The notes under the pieces were generated by a model. It was not told where the DNA came from and searched no databases. It saw only the letters and a list, made by a program, of their open reading frames with translations. Positions 8,096-18,900 of a stretch of DNA of 64,000 nt are shown here, piece by piece. This DNA comes from Paractinoplanes abujensis (lineage in GTDB: Bacteria > Actinomycetota > Actinomycetes > Mycobacteriales > Micromonosporaceae). The position numbers and the translations under genes are program-made. Each line of letters begins with the position of its first letter. The stretch's first letter is position 1. The DNA is taken from NCBI RefSeq assembly GCF_014204895.1, contig NZ_JACHMF010000001.1, positions 7,812,001 to 7,876,000 of the forward strand, in the 5' to 3' direction.

Positions 8096-8170
8096 TGGTG
8101 CCCCCGGCAGGATTCGAACCTGCGCTTTCGCCTCCGGAGGGCGACGCTCTATCCCCTGAGCTACGGGGGC
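8096..8170 (-). tRNA. tRNA-Arg (anticodon CCG), CCA encoded
   Basis: The minus strand folds as a complete cloverleaf. The acceptor stem is GCCCCCG paired with CGGGGGC, the D stem is GCTC/GAGC, and the anticodon stem is TCGCC/GGCGA with loop CTCCGGA, giving anticodon CCG (codon CGG). The T arm is GCAGG-TTCGAAT-CCTGC, the discriminator is A, and CCA is encoded at 8098-8096. It lies 1.7 kb from argS, its cognate synthetase gene. Its 3' end directly borders the repeat array. Confidence 0.95.
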
Positions 8171-8183
8171 TCAAGTGAGGACG

Positions 8184-8212
8184 AGCCTAGCAGGTGTGCC
8201 GGGGAGGTCGAC
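8184..8212 (-). promoter_or_regulatory. Promoter of tRNA-Arg
   Basis: On the minus strand, GTCGAC (8212-8207, within TTGTCGAC) and TAGGCT (8189-8184) are separated by 17 bp. TAGGCT ends 13 bp before the mature tRNA 5' end at 8170. This fits a sigma-70-type promoter. Confidence 0.5.
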
Positions 8213-8242
8213 AACCGGGTTACGGCGTGCCCCGCCGAGCAG

Positions 8243-8274
8243 AAGAGCCCCGAACCGCGCGGTTCGGGGCTCTT
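8243..8274 (-). terminator. Perfect palindromic terminator after DUF305 gene
   Basis: A 32-nt perfect palindrome with arms at 8243-8258 and 8259-8274 begins 10 bp past the DUF305 stop. There is no long T tract, which is usual for actinobacterial hairpin terminators. It separates the DUF3105/DUF305 operon from the tRNA gene that follows in the same direction. Confidence 0.75.
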
Positions 8275-8283
8275 GGGGGAGTC

Positions 8284-8943
8284 TCAGCTGGCTTGGACCT
8301 TCTTGAGCAGGTCGTCGATGAGTCCCAGTTCGGTCTGCTGGGACTGGACCATGCTTTCGGCGATCCAGTCGATGTCCTTGTTGTCGGACAGCTTCACCGC
8401 TTCCTGGGCCATGTGGATGCCGCCCAGGTGGTGCTGGCGCATCAGGGTCAGGAACTCGGTGTTGAGTTCTTTGCCGCTGGCGGCGCGCAGCTTGGTGAGT
8501 TGTTCGGGGGTGGCCATGCCGGGCATCAGGCCGTTGACGACCGAGCCGGCCGAGTTGGGCATCCAGGCCATGGGCTTCTGGGAGCCGGTGGGGCTGAGGC
8601 CCCAGTCGCGCAGCCAGGCCTGCATGTAGCCGATCTGGCCGTGCTGGGTCAGCGCGATGTCGTTGGCCACGTAGACGATTTCGGCGTCGTCGGACTTCTG
8701 GTGGGCGATCATCGACATTTCCACGGCTTGGGCGTGGTGGGTCGACATGTCGCGCAGGAAGCCGGCTTCGACGGAGTCGTCACCCGGTTTGGTGAAGTGC
8801 GGGATCGACAGGCCGATGCCGATGCCGAGGGCCACGCCGAGGACGAGCGCCAGCACCGCGGCCCAGATGGGGCCGCGGGCGCGGCGGGTTTCGGGTGGCG
8901 CGGCGGCGTCGGCCGCCGCGCCGGGGTCCGTGGAGACAGTCAT
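8284..8943 (-). CDS. DUF305 membrane-anchored protein
   Basis: 219 residues. A short N-terminal tail is followed by a single membrane segment at about 26-48 (IWAAVLALVLGVALGIGIGLSI), so the C-terminal domain is extracytoplasmic. The DUF305 (ferritin-like) domain shows its duplicated hallmark: FLRDMSTHHAQAVEMS near residue 62 and FLTLMRQHHLGGIHMA near residue 164. The paired His and Met residues suggest metal (possibly copper) binding, known only as a family trend. Its ATG shares one base with the TAA of the DUF3105 gene, so the two are co-translated. Confidence 0.9.
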   Translation of the reverse strand: MTVSTDPGAAADAAAPPETRRARGPIWAAVLALVLGVALGIGIGLSIPHFTKPGDDSVEAGFLRDMSTHHAQAVEMSMIAHQKSDDAEIVYVANDIALTQHGQIGYMQAWLRDWGLSPTGSQKPMAWMPNSAGSVVNGLMPGMATPEQLTKLRAASGKELNTEFLTLMRQHHLGGIHMAQEAVKLSDNKDIDWIAESMVQSQQTELGLIDDLLKKVQAS

Positions 8944-9746
8944 TACTTGTTCATGACCGTGCCGTTGCCGGCCGCCTGCAGCGGGCCGGTCGTGGTGTTG
9001 CCGCCGGAGCAGGAGACGCCGGGCTCGAGGGCGGAGACCAGGCGGGTGTCCTTGATGAACTGGTCGATCTTGGGGTCGTTGACGTCGTCCGTCTTGTACT
9101 GGAAGCCCCAGACCTGCACCGACACGTTCTTGTCGAGGCCCGCGTAAGGCGACATCATCGTGTAGTCCTGGCCTTCGACCTTGCTCTTGAGCACGTTTAC
9201 CTGGTCGGCCGCGAGACCCTGCTTGTACGTGATCCAGACCGCGCCGTGCTCGAGGCTGTGCACCGCGTGCTCGTTGGCGATCGGCGCGTCGTACACGTCA
9301 CCCGAGCAGTTCTGCGGCGTGGCGTTGTGCGCGCCGCCCACGGGCGGACTCGTCACGTACTGCAGCTGGCCCTGCTTGTGGGACTGGTCGTTGATGGCCG
9401 CGTTGTTCTGCTTGCGGTAGTTCACGACGCCGGCGATCTCGGAGGCCTTGTCCTGCCAGTCGCGGGAGCCTTGGACGGCCGCGTAGACGCCGTAGCCGAT
9501 GATGCCGACCGCGACCAGGACGACCACGCCGGCCACGGCGATCGGGCCCCAGTTGCGCCCGCCTGCGACCTTGACCGGGGTGACAGGCTTGCGGCCTTTG
9601 CCGCCGCCCTTGCCGGCCGGGCCCTTGGCGCCGGGCTTCCTGCCGGGGGTGGAGCCGGCAGAAGTGGGCGGTTTGCCCTGACCGGAGGTCTTGGTGACCT
9701 TGACTGAGGACGGGACCCGTTCGGGACCCGGCGTGCTCATGCTCAT
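8943..9746 (-). CDS. DUF3105 membrane-anchored protein
   Basis: 267 residues. A basic, Gly/Pro/Lys-rich cytoplasmic tail of about 70 residues precedes one membrane segment (WGPIAVAGVVVLVAVGIIGYGVYAAV). The outer domain matches DUF3105, with VTSPPVGGAHNATPQNC, EHAVHSLEHGAVWITY and a second Cys near the end (SALEPGVSCSGG). The His-rich SLEHG region may bind metal. It sits in operon with DUF305, a pairing commonly found beside argS in actinomycetes. Two adjacent ATGs (9746 and 9740) are possible; I use the first. It is divergent from argS. Confidence 0.88.
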   Translation of the reverse strand: MSMSTPGPERVPSSVKVTKTSGQGKPPTSAGSTPGRKPGAKGPAGKGGGKGRKPVTPVKVAGGRNWGPIAVAGVVVLVAVGIIGYGVYAAVQGSRDWQDKASEIAGVVNYRKQNNAAINDQSHKQGQLQYVTSPPVGGAHNATPQNCSGDVYDAPIANEHAVHSLEHGAVWITYKQGLAADQVNVLKSKVEGQDYTMMSPYAGLDKNVSVQVWGFQYKTDDVNDPKIDQFIKDTRLVSALEPGVSCSGGNTTTGPLQAAGNGTVMNK

Positions 9747-9819
9747 CGTGCCTCGTCGATTCCTTGAAAGAGGGAGGGCGGGGCTCGGGTGGCCGCCGAG
9801 CGTCGAAGTCTACCCCCGA

Positions 9820-9825
9820 TAGCAT
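9820..9825 (+). promoter_or_regulatory. Putative -10 element, leaderless promoter of argS
   Basis: TAGCAT ends 6 nt before the argS GTG at 9832, and no ribosome binding site is present. The layout is nearly the same as at thrB (TAGCAT then 7 nt then ATG). Confidence 0.6.
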
Positions 9826-9831
9826 GGCGGG

Positions 9832-11496
9832 GTGACTCCCGCCAACCTTGCTGCCACCGTTCTCTCAGCTGCTCGTAGCGTGTTCGAGACCCGTGGGCTC
9901 GACACGTCGGCTCTGCCCGAGGCCACGACGGTGGAGCGACCCCGCAACCCCGAGCACGGTGATTACGCCTCCACGCTGGCCTTGCAGCTGGGGAAGAAGG
10001 CCGGGGTGGCGCCGCGCGAGCTGGCCGCCGCCCTCGCCGAGGAGCTAGGCCGGCAGCCGGGCGTCAAGTCGGTGGAGATCGCCGGGCCGGGCTTCCTGAA
10101 CATTCGGCTCGACGCGGCCGCCGCCGGCGTGCTGGCCCGCGACATCGTGCTGGCCGGTTCGCGTTACGGGCACACCGACACGCTGGCCGGCGAGCGGATC
10201 AACCTGGAGTTCGTCTCGGCCAACCCGACGGGCCCGGTGCACATCGGTGGCGTGCGGTGGGCCGCGGTCGGTGACGCGCTGTCCCGGCTGCTGCGCGCGG
10301 CGGGCGCCACGGTCGGCACGGAGTATTACTTCAACGACGCCGGTTCCCAGATCGACCGGTTCGCGAAGTCGCTGCTGGCCAGCGCGAAGGGTGAGCCCGC
10401 GCCGGAGGACGGTTACGGCGGGGAGTACATCGCCGAGATCGCGACGGCCGTGGTGGCCGAGGCGCCCGACGTGCTGAAGCTGGGCGAGCCGGAGGCGCTC
10501 GAGACGTTCCGGCGGGTCGGCGTCGACCTGATGTTCGCCGAGATCAAGCAGTCGTTGACCGAGTTCGGCGTGCGGTTCGACACCTACTTCAACGAGAAGG
10601 ACCTGCACGAGCGGGGCGAGCTGCAGGAGGCGCTCGATCGGCTGCGGGCGCAGGGCCACATCTACGAGGCCGACGGCGCCACGTGGTTGCGGACGACCGA
10701 CTTCGGCGACGACAAGGATCGCGTGCTGCGCAAGTCGGACGGCGACTGGACGTATTTCGCCGCTGACTGCGCCTACTACCTCGACAAGCGCAAGCGTGGC
10801 TTCGAGCGCATCGTGATCATGCTGGGCGCCGATCACCACGGCTACATCGGCCGGATGAAGGCCATGGCCGCGTGTTTCGGCGACGACCCGGCCACGAACC
10901 TCGAGATCCTGATCGGCCAGCTGGTCAATCTGGTGCGCGACAAGCAGCCGGTGCGGATGAGCAAGCGGGCCGGCACGGTGGTCACGCTCGAGGACATCGT
11001 CGAGGCGATCGGCGTCGACGCCACGCGGTACGCGCTGGCCCGGTTCTCGTCCGACTCGCCCATCGACATCGACATCGACGAGTGGACCCGGGCCACCAAG
11101 GACAACAAGGTGTATTACGTGCAATATTGCGCGGCCCGCACCTTCAATGTGGCCAAGCAGGCCGCCGACCTCGGCGTGACGCGGGGCGAGCCCGGTGACT
11201 TCAACCCCGGGCTGCTCACCCACGAGAAGGAAAACGAGCTGCTCAAAGCCCTGGGCGAGTTCCCCGAGGTGATCGCCCGCTCGGCCGAGCTGCGGGAGCC
11301 GCACCACGTCGCCCGCTATCTGGAAGACCTGGCCGGGGCCTACCACCGGTTCTACGACAACTGCCGGGTCACGCCGCGCACCGACGAGTCGGTCACCGAC
11401 ACGCACCGCGCGCGCCTCTGGCTCAACGACGCCACCCGTACGGTGATTGCCAACGGGTTGGGCCTGCTCGGCGTCTCGGCGCCCGAAAGGATGTAG
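9832..11496 (+). CDS. argS: Arginine--tRNA ligase
   Basis: 554 residues, the usual length for bacterial ArgRS. The N-terminal additional domain ([25 protein letters not shown]) precedes the class I catalytic core. The HIGH motif appears as HIGG at 137-140 in [13 protein letters not shown], and the KMSKR motif appears as RMSKRAGT in the second half. The C-terminal helical anticodon-binding domain ends [10 protein letters not shown]. It charges tRNA-Arg in the cytoplasm. The GTG start fits a leaderless transcript. lysA follows after 2 bp, so argS heads the argS-lysA-hom group. Confidence 0.97.
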   Translation: MTPANLAATVLSAARSVFETRGLDTSALPEATTVERPRNPEHGDYASTLALQLGKKAGVAPRELAAALAEELGRQPGVKSVEIAGPGFLNIRLDAAAAGVLARDIVLAGSRYGHTDTLAGERINLEFVSANPTGPVHIGGVRWAAVGDALSRLLRAAGATVGTEYYFNDAGSQIDRFAKSLLASAKGEPAPEDGYGGEYIAEIATAVVAEAPDVLKLGEPEALETFRRVGVDLMFAEIKQSLTEFGVRFDTYFNEKDLHERGELQEALDRLRAQGHIYEADGATWLRTTDFGDDKDRVLRKSDGDWTYFAADCAYYLDKRKRGFERIVIMLGADHHGYIGRMKAMAACFGDDPATNLEILIGQLVNLVRDKQPVRMSKRAGTVVTLEDIVEAIGVDATRYALARFSSDSPIDIDIDEWTRATKDNKVYYVQYCAARTFNVAKQAADLGVTRGEPGDFNPGLLTHEKENELLKALGEFPEVIARSAELREPHHVARYLEDLAGAYHRFYDNCRVTPRTDESVTDTHRARLWLNDATRTVIANGLGLLGVSAPERM

Positions 11497-11498
11497 GG

Positions 11499-12884
11499 AT
11501 GCGAGCTCATGAGGCCGGGGCGCTGCACGGCGACCTCGGGCAGCGGGGCCCGGCCTGGCTGCGGACGCCGCAGGACGTGAACGCCCTCGTGCCGCAGCTC
11601 TGGCCGCGGACCGTGAGCCGCGCCGAGGCGGGGCATCTGGAGATCGGCGGCGTGAGCGTGGCCGACCTGGCGGCTGAGCACGGCACCCCGGCGTATCTGC
11701 TGGACGAGGACGACCTGCGGGCCCGCTGCCGGGATTTCGCGGCCGCTTTCGCCGACTGCGACGTCTATTACGCGGGCAAGTCGTTCCTGTGCAAGGCGGT
11801 CGTCCGGATCATCGACGAGGAGGGCCTGCACCTCGACGTCTGTTCGGGCGGCGAGCTGGCAGTGGCGCTGGCGGCCGGGTTCCCGGCCGAGCGGCTGGGC
11901 TTCCACGGCAACAACAAGTCGATCTCCGAGCTGACCCGCGCCCTGGACGCCGGGGTGGGGCGGATCATCGTCGACTCCTTCGACGAGATCGACCGGCTCA
12001 CCGCCCTCGCCCGGCAGAAGGGCAAGACCCCCGGCGTCCTCGTCCGGGTCACCGTGGGTGTCGAAGCCCACACCCACGAGTTCATCGCGACCGCGCACGA
12101 GGACCAGAAGTTCGGCTTCTCGCTGGCCGGTGGTGCGGCGTTCCAGGCGGCGGTCAAGATCCTGGACGAGGGTGTGCTCAACCTGCAGGGCCTGCATTCG
12201 CACATCGGGTCGCAGATCTTCGACACCAGCGGTTTCGAGGTGGCGGCCCGGCGCGTGCTCGAGCTGCAGGCCCAGATCCGCGACGCGCGCGGCGTCGAGC
12301 TGCCCGACCTGGACCTGGGCGGCGGCTTCGGCATCGCGTACACCACCCAGGACGACCCCAGCACCCCTGGTGACCTGGCCAAACGGCTCAACAAGATCGT
12401 CGAGTCGGAGTGCGAGTCGGCCAACCTGCGCAAGCCGAAGCTGTCGATCGAGCCCGGCCGCGCGATCGTCGGGCCCGCGGTCCTGACGCTGTACGAGGTG
12501 GGCACGGTCAAGGACGTCGACGGCATCCGGACGTACGTGAGCGTCGACGGCGGGATGAGCGACAACATCCGTACGGCGCTCTACGACGCGTCCTACTCGG
12601 CGACGGTGGCCGGGCGGGCCAGTGCCGCCGAGCCGCTGCTGGCCCGCGTGGTGGGAAAGCATTGTGAATCCGGGGACATCGTCGTGAAGGATGAATTCCT
12701 GCCCGCCGACGTGCAGCCCGGAGATCTTCTCGCCGTGCCCGGCACCGGCGCTTACTGCCGGAGCATGGCCAGCAACTACAACCACGTCCCTCGGCCGCCC
12801 GTGGTGGCCGTGCGCGATGGCGCCTCGCGCGTGATCGTGCGGCGGGAGACCGAGGACGACCTGCTCGCATTGGATGTTGGATGA
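11499..12884 (+). CDS. lysA: Diaminopimelate decarboxylase
   Basis: 461 residues, a fold III PLP enzyme. The PLP lysine lies in YYAGKSFL and the glycine-rich HGNNKS motif follows. The C-terminal barrel carries CESGDIV, LPAD, GDLLAVPGTGAYCRSMASNYN and PRPPVV, which bind substrate and complete the dimer active site. It converts meso-diaminopimelate to lysine. The N-terminal extension (MRAHEAGALHGDLG) is usual in actinobacterial LysA. It starts 2 bp after argS and its TGA overlaps the hom ATG by 4 bp. Confidence 0.97.
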   Translation: MRAHEAGALHGDLGQRGPAWLRTPQDVNALVPQLWPRTVSRAEAGHLEIGGVSVADLAAEHGTPAYLLDEDDLRARCRDFAAAFADCDVYYAGKSFLCKAVVRIIDEEGLHLDVCSGGELAVALAAGFPAERLGFHGNNKSISELTRALDAGVGRIIVDSFDEIDRLTALARQKGKTPGVLVRVTVGVEAHTHEFIATAHEDQKFGFSLAGGAAFQAAVKILDEGVLNLQGLHSHIGSQIFDTSGFEVAARRVLELQAQIRDARGVELPDLDLGGGFGIAYTTQDDPSTPGDLAKRLNKIVESECESANLRKPKLSIEPGRAIVGPAVLTLYEVGTVKDVDGIRTYVSVDGGMSDNIRTALYDASYSATVAGRASAAEPLLARVVGKHCESGDIVVKDEFLPADVQPGDLLAVPGTGAYCRSMASNYNHVPRPPVVAVRDGASRVIVRRETEDDLLALDVG

Positions 12885-14194
12885 GCCAGCCTGCTAAGCC
12901 CGTCCGCCTGGCCCTACTGGGCTGTGGCACCGTCGGGTCGGAAGTCGTACGTCTGCTGAACGCCCAGGCCGAGGACCTGACCGCCCGGATCGGCGCCCCG
13001 CTCGAGGTCGTCGGGATCGCGGTCCGCCGGCTCGGCCGCGAACGCGGTGACCTTCCCGTCGACCCGGCCCTGTTCACCACCGACGCGCTCGGGCTGGTCA
13101 AGCGGGACGACGTGGACGTGGTGGTCGAGGTAGTGGGCGGCATCGAGCCCGCCCGGGGCTGGCTGGTCGAGGCCCTGCGGGCCGGCAAGAGCGTGATCAC
13201 GGCCAACAAGGCGCTGCTGGCCGAGGACGGTGCGGCGCTGCACGACGCGGCCGCCGAGGGCAACGCCGACCTCTACTACGAGGCCTCCGTGGCCGGCGCG
13301 ATCCCGCTGCTGCGGCCGTTGCGCGAGTCGCTGCACGGCGACCGCGTCACCCGGGTCACCGGCATCGTCAACGGCACCACCAACTTCATCCTCTCGTCGA
13401 TGGATTCCTCGGGGGCCGGGTTCAGCGAGGCGCTCGACGAGGCCACCGAGCTCGGGTACGCGGAGGCCGACCCGACGGCCGACGTCGAGGGTTTCGACGC
13501 CGCGGCCAAGGCGGCCATCCTGGCCTCGCTCGCCTTCCACTCACGGGTCACCGCGGCCGACGTCTTCCGCGAGGGGATGACGGGGGTGACCGCGGGCGAC
13601 ATGGCCAGCGCGAAGGAGATGGGCTGCACGATCAAGCTGCTCTGCATCGCCGAGCGTGGGCCCGACTCGTCCGGCCAGGAGTCGGTCAGTGTGCGGGTGC
13701 ACCCGGCGATGATCCCGCGCAGCCACCCGCTGGCCGGGGTCGGCGACGCCTTCAACGCGGTGTTCGTCGAGGCTGAGGCAGCCGGTCAGCTCATGTTCTA
13801 CGGCCGCGGGGCGGGCGGCACGCCGACCGCGAGCGCGGTGCTGGGCGACATCGTGGCGGCGGCTCGCAACCGGCTCTCGGGCACCCGCGCGCCGAGTGAG
13901 AGCAACTACGCCCACCTGCCCGTACGCCCGATCGGGGAGGCACTGACGAGGTATCACATCAGCCTCGACGTGGCGGAGCGCCCGGGCGTGCTGGCCAGTG
14001 TGGCCGGCGTCTTCGCCCAGCACGAGGTGTCGATCGCGACGGTGCGTCAGTCCGGCCGCGCGGAGGACGCGAAGCTGGTCATCGTGACCCACGGCGCGCC
14101 CGACGCCAACTTGGCCGCGACCGTCGAGGACCTGTCGCGGCTCGACATCGTGCGCTCTATCGCGAGCGTGCTGCGGGTCGAGGGCGGCGCCTGA
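12881..14194 (+). CDS. hom: Homoserine dehydrogenase
   Basis: 437 residues. The N-terminal Rossmann domain has [17 protein letters not shown]. The catalytic and dimer domain includes [15 protein letters not shown] and [16 protein letters not shown]-terminal ACT domain ([21 protein letters not shown] onward) gives the allosteric threonine-binding site seen in the long form of the enzyme. It reduces aspartate semialdehyde to homoserine for Thr and Met synthesis. The ATG overlaps the lysA stop (ATGA), so the two are coupled. Confidence 0.97.
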   Translation: MSQPAKPVRLALLGCGTVGSEVVRLLNAQAEDLTARIGAPLEVVGIAVRRLGRERGDLPVDPALFTTDALGLVKRDDVDVVVEVVGGIEPARGWLVEALRAGKSVITANKALLAEDGAALHDAAAEGNADLYYEASVAGAIPLLRPLRESLHGDRVTRVTGIVNGTTNFILSSMDSSGAGFSEALDEATELGYAEADPTADVEGFDAAAKAAILASLAFHSRVTAADVFREGMTGVTAGDMASAKEMGCTIKLLCIAERGPDSSGQESVSVRVHPAMIPRSHPLAGVGDAFNAVFVEAEAAGQLMFYGRGAGGTPTASAVLGDIVAAARNRLSGTRAPSESNYAHLPVRPIGEALTRYHISLDVAERPGVLASVAGVFAQHEVSIATVRQSGRAEDAKLVIVTHGAPDANLAATVEDLSRLDIVRSIASVLRVEGGA

Positions 14195-14280
14195 CCGTCC
14201 CAGTCAGTGAACTTCCCGTCCCAAGATTCGGCGTCCTGCGACATTCTGGATCGTCGAGGTCAACCGTGAGGAGCACAGCC

Positions 14281-15330
14281 ATGTATCGGGGACTCATCGA
14301 GGCGTATCGGGACCGGCTGCCGGTCACCGAAAAGACCCCGGTGGTCACGCTGCACGAGGGCAACACGCCGCTCGTGCCGGCGCCGGTGCTCTCCGCGCGG
14401 ACGGGAGCCGAGGTCTACCTGAAGGTCGAGGGGGCCAACCCGACCGGGTCGTTCAAGGACCGCGGCATGACGATGGCCGTCTCCAAGGCCGTCGAGGAGG
14501 GCGCCAAGGCGATCATCTGCGCGTCCACCGGCAACACCAGCGCCTCCGCCGCGGCGTACGCGGCCCGGGCCGGTGTCACCTGCGCCGTGCTCGTGCCGCA
14601 GGGCAAGATCGCGCTGGGCAAGCTGGCCCAGGCGCTCGTGCACGGTGCGAAGCTGCTGCAGGTGAACGGCAACTTTGACGACTGCCTGGCGCTCGCCTCC
14701 AAGCTGTCCCAGGACTTCCCGGTCTCGCTGGTCAACTCGGTCAACATCTTCCGCCTGCACGGGCAGAAGACGGCCGCCTTCGAGATCGTCGAGGCCCTGG
14801 GCGACGCTCCCGACATCCACTGCCTCCCGGTCGGCAACGCCGGCAACATCTCGGCGTACTGGATGGGTTATCAGGAGGATCACGAGGCCGGCAACAGCAC
14901 CCGCCGCCCGCGGATGTTCGGCTTCCAGGCCTCGGGGGCCGCGCCGATCGTCAGCGGCCAGGTCGTCGAGGAGCCCTCCACGATCGCCACCGCGATCCGG
15001 ATCGGCAACCCGGCCAGCTGGACCAAGGCGCTCGACGCGCGCGACTCCTCGGGTGGCCTGATCTCCGCCGTGACCGACCGCGAGATCCTGACGGCCTACC
15101 GGCTGCTGGCCCGCGAGGTCGGCGTGTTCGTCGAGCTGGGCAGCGCGGCCAGCGTGGCCGGCCTGCTGCAGCAGGCGGCCGAGGGCAAGATCCCGGCCGG
15201 CGCGACGGTGGTCTGCACGGTCACCGGCCACGGTCTCAAGGACCCGGAGTGGGCCATCTCGACCGCGCCGTCGCCGACGACCATCCAGAACGACGTGCTG
15301 ATTGCGGCGCGAGAGCTAGGACTCGCTTGA
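14281..15330 (+). CDS. thrC: Threonine synthase
   Basis: 349 residues, a fold II PLP enzyme. The PLP lysine is in [12 protein letters not shown] and the phosphate loop is [13 protein letters not shown]. It converts O-phosphohomoserine to threonine. The start chosen is the ATG at 14281, which has GAGGAG 8 nt upstream; that GAGGAG lies inside an upstream in-frame GTG (14266) extension. There are 86 bp between hom and thrC, with no clear terminator. The last 15 bp overlap the tail of the convergent MarR gene. The next pathway gene, thrB, is displaced 5.6 kb downstream. Confidence 0.96.
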   Translation: MYRGLIEAYRDRLPVTEKTPVVTLHEGNTPLVPAPVLSARTGAEVYLKVEGANPTGSFKDRGMTMAVSKAVEEGAKAIICASTGNTSASAAAYAARAGVTCAVLVPQGKIALGKLAQALVHGAKLLQVNGNFDDCLALASKLSQDFPVSLVNSVNIFRLHGQKTAAFEIVEALGDAPDIHCLPVGNAGNISAYWMGYQEDHEAGNSTRRPRMFGFQASGAAPIVSGQVVEEPSTIATAIRIGNPASWTKALDARDSSGGLISAVTDREILTAYRLLAREVGVFVELGSAASVAGLLQQAAEGKIPAGATVVCTVTGHGLKDPEWAISTAPSPTTIQNDVLIAARELGLA

Positions 15331-15759
15331 GCCGGCCGCTTTGATGATCAGCTCGGTGGCCTGAGCCACCAGATCGAGCTCCTCGGCTGAGAGGCGGCTG
15401 AGGATCGTACGCATCTTCGCGTCCCCGGCGTTGAAGATGCTCCCGATGAGATCGCGGCCCGTGCGTGTCAGCGCGATCCGGCGGACCCGCCGGTCGTGCG
15501 GATCTTCCGCGCGGGCCACCAGGTCTTGCACCACGAGCCGGTCGACCATGCCGGTCAGCGCGGCCGCGCCGATCCCGAGCATGCCGGCCAGCTCACCGCC
15601 CGAGACGGAGCCGTGGCGGGCGAGCAGCATGAGGATTTTGAGCTGCGACAGGGTCAGATGCGAGGAGAAGAGGGGATCCTCTCGGTCCTCCGCGATCAGG
15701 TCCTGCAGCCGCTGCTGCGCGCCCATAATGTCCGCGATGAGCTGTTCCTTAGTGGCCAC
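15316..15759 (-). CDS. MarR family transcriptional regulator
   Basis: 147 residues with a MarR winged helix: [65 protein letters not shown]. The DPHDRR wing is diagnostic. The start chosen is the GTG at 15759, with GAGGAG 9 nt upstream; the frame extends further but without support. It is divergent from the RND pump, which it most likely represses, with a ligand-relieved mechanism typical of the family. It overlaps the thrC 3' end by 15 bp. Confidence 0.88.
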   Translation of the reverse strand: MATKEQLIADIMGAQQRLQDLIAEDREDPLFSSHLTLSQLKILMLLARHGSVSGGELAGMLGIGAAALTGMVDRLVVQDLVARAEDPHDRRVRRIALTRTGRDLIGSIFNAGDAKMRTILSRLSAEELDLVAQATELIIKAAGSSES

Positions 15760-15904
15760 CGGGGACTTCTCCTCTGTTGCGAGCCGATGGCCTGGGGACG
15801 TCCATCTCGTGACGGACGCTACCAGCGGACCCCGGCGGAAAACCATTTGTTCGTGTCGGGCAAAATATTTATGCTGGACGAACTTTTAAACCGGGGGAGC
15901 GCAC
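15760..15904. promoter_or_regulatory. MarR-RND divergent control region
   Basis: 145 bp containing the most AT-rich stretch nearby (15859-15890, with CAAAATATTTATG and CTTTTAAA). TTCGT at 15850-15854 and ACGAA at 15878-15882 form an imperfect 33-bp dyad around AAATATTT. This is a plausible MarR operator overlapping the RND promoter. Confidence 0.4.
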
Positions 15905-18900
15905 ATGTCATTCCTGACCCGGCTGAGCCTCGCCAACAGAGGCCTCGTCGCCCTGATCGCCATCATCATCACCGGCTTCGGCCTCTTCGCCATCCCATCG
16001 CTGAAACAGCAGCTGTTCCCGTCGATCGAGTTCCCCGCGGCCTTCGTGACCGCGACGCTGCCGGGCGCCGGCCCGGAGATCATCCAGGATCAGATCACGG
16101 AACCGCTCGAGGACGCCGCGAAGGGCCTCGACGGCATCGACAGCGTCACGTCGAGCACCCGTGAGGGCATCGCGACGGTGACGGTGGCCTTCGTCTTCGG
16201 CACCGACATCGACACCGCGGTCAACCAGTTGACCACCGCGGTCAACCGGGTGCAGCCGACCCTGCCCGACAACGTCACTCCGACGATCTTCGCGGGCGGC
16301 ACCGACGACATCCCGGCGATCGTGCTGGCCGCCTCGGGCGGAGGTGACGAGAGCGAGCTGCTCGACCGGCTCAACGACACCGTCGTGCCCGAGCTGAACG
16401 CGATCGCCGGCGTCCGCGACACCCAGATCACCGGCGCCCGCGCGGCTCAGGTCGTGATCACGCCGAACCTGCCCAAGCTCACCGCGGCCGGAGTCTCCCC
16501 GCAGGCGATCACCACCGTGCTTCAGCAGAACGGCATCTCGGTGCCGGCCGGCGCGGTCAACGAGGGCAGCCGGTCGCTGACCGTGCAGGTCGGCACGCCG
16601 CTCACCTCGATCGACCAGCTCAAGCAGGTCTACCTCACCGGCTCCCGGGGCCCGGTGCAGCTCGGCTCGGTCGCCACGGTCGAGAGCAAGCTGCCCGCGC
16701 CCACCTCCTACACCCGCACCGACGGGCAGGACAGCCTGGGCATCGCCGTCACCGCACGCCCCGACGGCAACCCGGTCGACATCTCGCACGAGGTCCGCGA
16801 CAAGCTGGCCGACCTGCAGAAGGCGTCCGGCGCCACGCTGACCGTCGTCGTCGACCAGGCGCCGTTCGTCGAGCGCTCGATCGAGAGCCTCACCACCGAG
16901 GGTCTGCTCGGCCTGGTGATGGCGGTGATCGTCATCCTCGTCTTCCTGCTCTCGGTGCGCTCGACCCTGGTCACGGCGGTGTCGATCCCGCTGTCGGTGC
17001 TGATCGCCCTGATCGCGCTCTGGACCGGCGACTACACCCTCAACCTGCTCACCCTGGGCGCGCTGACGATCGCGATCGGCCGCGTGGTCGACGACTCGAT
17101 CGTCGTGCTGGAAAACATCAAGAGACATCTGGAGTACGGCGAACCGAAGATCCACGCGATCATCTCGGCCGTCCGCGAGGTGTCCGGCGCGGTGACCGCC
17201 TCGACCCTGACCACCGTGGCCGTGTTCGCTCCGATCGCGCTGGTCGGCGGTTTCGTGGGCCAGATCTTCTCGTCCTTCGCGATCACGGTCACCGTGGCCC
17301 TGCTGGCCTCGCTGGTCGTGGCCCTGACCGTGGTGCCCGTCCTGGCGTACTGGTTCCTCAAGCCCCCGCCCGAGGGCGCCGACTCCGAGGCGATCCGGCA
17401 GGCCGCCGAGGAGAAGGAGCGCCGCAGCCCGTTGCAGCGTGGCTACCTCCCGGTGATCAGGTTTGCCACCCGGCGGCGCTGGACCACGCTGACGATCGGT
17501 CTGGTCGTGCTGATCGGCACGCTCGGCCTGGCCAGCCGGCTCGAGACCAACTTCATCGACCAGTCCGGTCAGGACTCGCTCTCGATCACGCAGGAAATGC
17601 CGGTCGGCACCAACCTGGCCGCCACCGACGCCGCGGCCAAGCGGGTCGAGCAGGTGCTGGCCGACACCGAGGGCGTCAAGACGTACCAGGTGTCGCTGGG
17701 CAGCGGCGGCGACTTCAACCCGTTCGTCGGCGGCGGGGGCGCGAGCACCGCCAGCTTCAACGTCGGCCTCGAGGAGGACGCCGACGCGGTCGAGCTGACC
17801 GACGAGCTGCGCGACAAGTTCGCCGGTATCAACGGCATCGGTGAGGTCAGCATCGGCGGCGACAGCTCCGGTCTGGGCGGCGGCAACGAGCTGTCGGTCC
17901 AGGTCAAGGCGGCCGACCTGGACGCGCTGACCGGCGCCACCGAGCAGGTGCAGCAGGCGATGGCGGCCACCGGCGGCGTCGTCGAGGCCAAGAGCTCGCT
18001 CGCGGCCAGCGTCCCGCGGCTTCAGGTCTCGGTGAAGCGTGAGGTCGCCGCGCAGTACGGCCTGACCGAAGCCGGCATCGCGCAGAACGTGGCCGGCGCC
18101 TTCCGGGCGGCGCCCGCCGGTCAGATCACTGTCGACGGCTCCGGGCAGGACGTCGTCATCTCGTTCGGCTCGGCCCCGTCCGACCCGGCCGCGCTGCGCG
18201 CCCTGCCGATCACCTCGGCCCGTGGTGTCGTCCCGCTCGGCACGCTGGCCGAGGTCAAGGAGGTCAGCGGGCCCGAGGAGGTCACCCGCGTCGACGGCGA
18301 CCGCACGGTCACCGTGACCGGCACGGCGACCGGCTCCGACCTCGGTGCGGCCACCCGTGAGCTGCAGCAGAAGCTCGACGACCTGACCCTGCCGGCCGGC
18401 GCCACGGCGACCATCGGCGGCACCAGCGCCGACCAGGCCGAGGCGTTCCAGCAGCTGGGCCTGGCCGTGCTGGCGGCCATCGCGATCGTCTTCATCATCA
18501 TGGTGGCGACGTTCCGCAGCCTCATCCAGCCGGTGATCCTGCTGGTGTCGATCCCGTTCGCGGCGACCGGCGCGATCGCCCTGTTGCTGATCACCGGCAC
18601 CCCGCTCGGCGTGCCCGCGCTGATCGGTGTGCTGATGCTCGTCGGCATCGTTGTGACAAATGCCATCGTGCTGATGGATCTGATCAACCATTACCGAACG
18701 GCCGGCATGGGCGTGCAGGAGGCGGTGATCGAGGGCGGCCGGCACCGTCTGCGGCCGATCCTGATGACCGCCATCGCGACCATCTTCGCCCTGATCCCGA
18801 TGGCGCTCGGCCTCACCGGCGAGGGCGGCTTCATCTCGCAGCCACTGGCCATTGTGGTCATCGGCGGCCTGGTCAGCTCGACGCTGCTGACTTTGGTGCT

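Noticed and set aside
8096..8170. Integrated element with a clear att duplication at tRNA-Arg
   Set aside because: I found no second copy of the tRNA 3' end, integrase or excisionase in the window, so only a possible scar is suggested.
7167..8174. A 335-codon minus-strand frame with repeated peptide segments across the repeat array
   Set aside because: It begins inside the tRNA-Arg gene and stays open only because the repeat period (159) is a multiple of three. No ribosome binding site and no domain.
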